A DNA stretch of 64,000 nt from Rhodospirillales bacterium (GTDB lineage: Bacteria; Pseudomonadota; Alphaproteobacteria; Reyranellales; Reyranellaceae): contig JACPOB010000057.1 of assembly GCA_016185145.1 (NCBI GenBank), positions 1 to 64,000 on the forward strand, in the 5' to 3' direction. Below the pieces are notes generated by a model that was given only the letters and a program-made list of their open reading frames with translations, searched no databases and was not told where the DNA came from. Positions 63,630-64,000 of the stretch are shown here, in pieces; the stretch's first letter is position 1, and each line of letters starts with the position of its first letter. Made by a program: the position numbers and the translations under genes.

Positions 63630-64000
63630 AGGGTGTCGAGACCGTCGAGATCGAGGTGGTGCGGCTCGCGCACGCCCGCGACCTGGCCCTGCCGGACTAC
63701 GCCACGGCCGCCGCTGCCGGCGCCGATCTCCTGGCCGCGGTCGACCAGGACATCGAACTGGCGCCGCTGGAACGCAAGATCGTGCCGACCGGCATCTCGA
63801 TCGCGCTACCGGTGGGCTTCGAGGCCCAGGTCCGGCCACGCTCGGGCTTGGCGGCCAAGAATGGGGTGACGCTCGTCAATGCGCCGGGCACCATCGACGC
63901 CGACTATCGGGGAGAGATCGGCGTCATTCTGGTCAATCTTTCCAAGGAGCCATTCCGCATCAGTCGCGGCATGCGAATTGCACAGTTGGTCGTGGCCCGG
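63626..64000 (+). CDS. dut: dUTP diphosphatase, 3' end outside window
   Basis: The first 125 codons of a trimeric dUTPase that hydrolyses dUTP to dUMP. Motif 1 is in [20 protein letters not shown], motif 2 is [10 protein letters not shown], motif 3 is [20 protein letters not shown] with the catalytic Asp, and motif 4 begins in [12 protein letters not shown] at the window edge. The catalytic Arg/Phe C-terminal motif 5 is outside. The ATG overlaps the coaBC stop by 4 nt, so the two are translationally coupled. Confidence 0.95.
   Translation, partial: MKGVETVEIEVVRLAHARDLALPDYATAAAAGADLLAAVDQDIELAPLERKIVPTGISIALPVGFEAQVRPRSGLAAKNGVTLVNAPGTIDADYRGEIGVILVNLSKEPFRISRGMRIAQLVVAR

Overview
The window is a high-GC stretch of an alphaproteobacterial chromosome. 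The family content fits Rhodospirillales or a Reyranella-like lineage: a 180-kDa-type NAD-glutamate dehydrogenase, a Suv3-like helicase next to S4-domain, ferredoxin and CarD genes, a class Ia ribonucleotide reductase alpha chain without an ATP cone, and the ubiE-ubiB-coaBC-dut neighbourhood. The genus is my inference. No rRNA, tRNA, CRISPR array or recognisable transposase was seen.

Layout. 1-1.9 kb: dnaK (cut by the window edge) and grpE. 2-6.4 kb: a TauD-like dioxygenase, prolyl aminopeptidase, an M48 lipoprotein protease and a catalytically dead PPP-fold protein. 6.6-12.1 kb: carD, an FdxA-like ferredoxin that lacks its first cysteines, an Hsp15-like S4 protein, a Suv3-like helicase and a secreted DUF1223 protein. 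12.2-13.9 kb: a zinc-type ABC importer (a 38-aa membrane microprotein, ATPase and permease) behind a Zur-box-like palindrome. 14-16.5 kb: an epoxide-hydrolase-like enzyme, vapBC with a clear operator, a tiny secreted peptide and a lipoprotein. 16.5-21.4 kb: gdh. 21.8-25.2 kb: nrdA, an nrdB with an internal deletion at the iron site, and a ParDE module whose toxin is truncated. 25.3-27.7 kb: a peptide-type binding protein and a ribokinase-like kinase.

27.8-32.0 kb holds the first candidate system: two tandem PAS-like/LuxR regulators divergent from an alpha-oxoamine-synthase-family PLP enzyme. They are separated by a duplicated promoter with CCCCCAATTGG palindromes, and the arrangement resembles a small-molecule signalling circuit. 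33.4-50.3 kb is the largest accessory locus, a two-gene Tc insecticidal-type toxin. A 2614-aa TcB-TcC fusion with an unrecognised C-terminal cargo is followed after 12 nt by a 3031-aa TcA that starts with a peptidoglycan-binding domain. 50.3-57.7 kb is a Dpp/Opp-type ABC operon with two tandem binding-protein paralogues, each preceded by a large hairpin repeat. 57.9-64 kb: an SDR protein, ubiE, ubiB, a GIY-YIG gene between roughly 97-bp inverted repeats, a TauE/SafE permease, coaBC and the start of dut. The GIY-YIG cassette and tauE lie between ubiB and coaBC.

Several families of intergenic palindromes recur, some at operon junctions, and one is tied to the GIY-YIG nuclease. The disrupted nrdB, truncated parE and altered ferredoxin are either real decay or assembly errors and need read-level confirmation.
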